From the NCBI GenBank assembly GCA_017430535.1, contig JAFRMR010000003.1, forward strand, positions 496,001-560,000: 64,000 nt of DNA, given 5' to 3'. The DNA is from Clostridia bacterium (GTDB lineage: Bacteria; Bacillota; Clostridia; Oscillospirales; Acutalibacteraceae). Under the pieces are notes generated by a model. The model saw only the letters and a program-made list of their open reading frames with translations. It searched no databases and was not told where the DNA came from. The translations under genes were made by a program, and so were the position numbers. How positions within the stretch are numbered: the first letter of the stretch is position 1; each line of letters opens with the position of its first letter. Positions 63,594 through 64,000 of the stretch are shown here, in pieces.

Positions 63594-64000
63594 TAAATCA
63601 AGTTTACAGACTGGTTGCCCCGGGCATGATTGACGTTGCCTGCACTGAGCCGGATTTAAGCAAAAGCGTTCTTATCCGCCCGGTGTATATGTCAATATGC
63701 AAGGCAGACCAGAGATATTACCTGGGCAACCGCAGCAAGGAAGCCCTTAAGGCAAAACTGCCCATGGCTCTTATACACGAGTGTGTGGCAAGAGTTATTT
63801 ACGACCCCGCGGGGAATTTCAAAAAGGGCGAAATCGTTGTTCCAGTGCCCAACACCCCCACGGAAGATGACGATGTTATTGCCGAAAACTACCGCCTCAC
63901 AAGCCACTTCTGCTCCAGCGGATGGGACGGCTTTCTGAGGGATTATGTTGATATTGATGCCGGAAGGCTTGTAAGGGTTCCCGATGGGATTGATCTTAAG
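63590..64000 (+). CDS. Ribulose-5-phosphate reductase TarJ-like, cut by window edge
   Basis: The first 137 residues of a medium-chain dehydrogenase are present; the frame is open to the window edge. MINQVYRLVAPGMIDV, VYMSICKADQRYYLGNR, LIHECVARV and the later WDGFLRDYVDI match the TarJ ribulose-5-phosphate reductase, which makes ribitol-5-phosphate for TarI. It overlaps the previous gene by 4 bp. Confidence 0.88.
   Translation, partial: MINQVYRLVAPGMIDVACTEPDLSKSVLIRPVYMSICKADQRYYLGNRSKEALKAKLPMALIHECVARVIYDPAGNFKKGEIVVPVPNTPTEDDDVIAENYRLTSHFCSSGWDGFLRDYVDIDAGRLVRVPDGIDLK

Overview
The window reads as chromosomal DNA of an anaerobic Gram-positive Clostridia, most likely a Ruminococcus or Oscillospiraceae relative. 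This is inferred from family content, not from a marker gene. The signs are AAGGAGG-type Shine-Dalgarno sites, TTGACA-N17-TATAAT-type promoters, a type IV pilus with two prepilins, an ammonium transporter fused to PII, a split glutamate synthase with its own Fe-S and FAD subunits, an ANTAR-domain antiterminator, an ftsE-ftsX-envC locus and a TarIJ pair. No rRNA, tRNA, CRISPR array, insertion sequence or prophage was seen.

Layout. (1) 1-10.5 kb, minus strand: type IV pilus genes, read in the order pilT, major pilin, pilC, second pilin, pilD, pilM-pilN fusion, pilO-like, pilW-like, pilX-like (runs off the left edge). The gaps hold a mosaic of dispersed palindromic repeats. The assembly ATPase pilB lies apart at 44.1-45.8 kb. 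(2) 10.7-20.2 kb, minus: an exopolysaccharide operon with priming glycosylphosphotransferase, three glycosyltransferases, a HAD-domain protein, flippase and polymerase/ligase, opened by a good promoter and closed by a terminator. (3) 20.3-44.1 kb: a large nitrogen/glutamine block. On the minus strand are two glutamine synthetases, an ANTAR regulator, glutamate dehydrogenase, carA, carB, guaA, Amt-PII, nadE, a split glutamate synthase and purF. Divergently on the plus strand are asnB, a 47-residue unknown and pyrG. (4) 46.1-51.9 kb, minus: a CdaR/PucR-type regulator, ftsE, ftsX, an EnvC-like M23 protein and an S41 peptidase homologue that lacks the catalytic lysine. (5) 52.4-59.8 kb, plus: murA, a metallo-beta-lactamase-fold protein, rlmH, gap, an RsuA-family pseudouridine synthase, greA and lysS, with several clear promoters and terminators. 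(6) 59.8-64 kb, plus: two glycosyltransferases, an ABC-2 polysaccharide exporter, TarI and TarJ (cut by the right edge), pointing to a ribitol-phosphate-containing wall polymer.

The most interesting signal is regulatory. Four nitrogen genes (glnA, gdhA, the second glnA and asnB) carry a leader hairpin whose 5' arm has the same core, CAAAGG[C/U]G. In three of them a strong promoter places the predicted transcript start only a few bases before it, and the hairpins look like intrinsic terminators. The ANTAR protein encoded inside the same block is the obvious candidate antiterminator, so the block looks like a self-contained RNA-attenuation circuit for making and spending glutamine.
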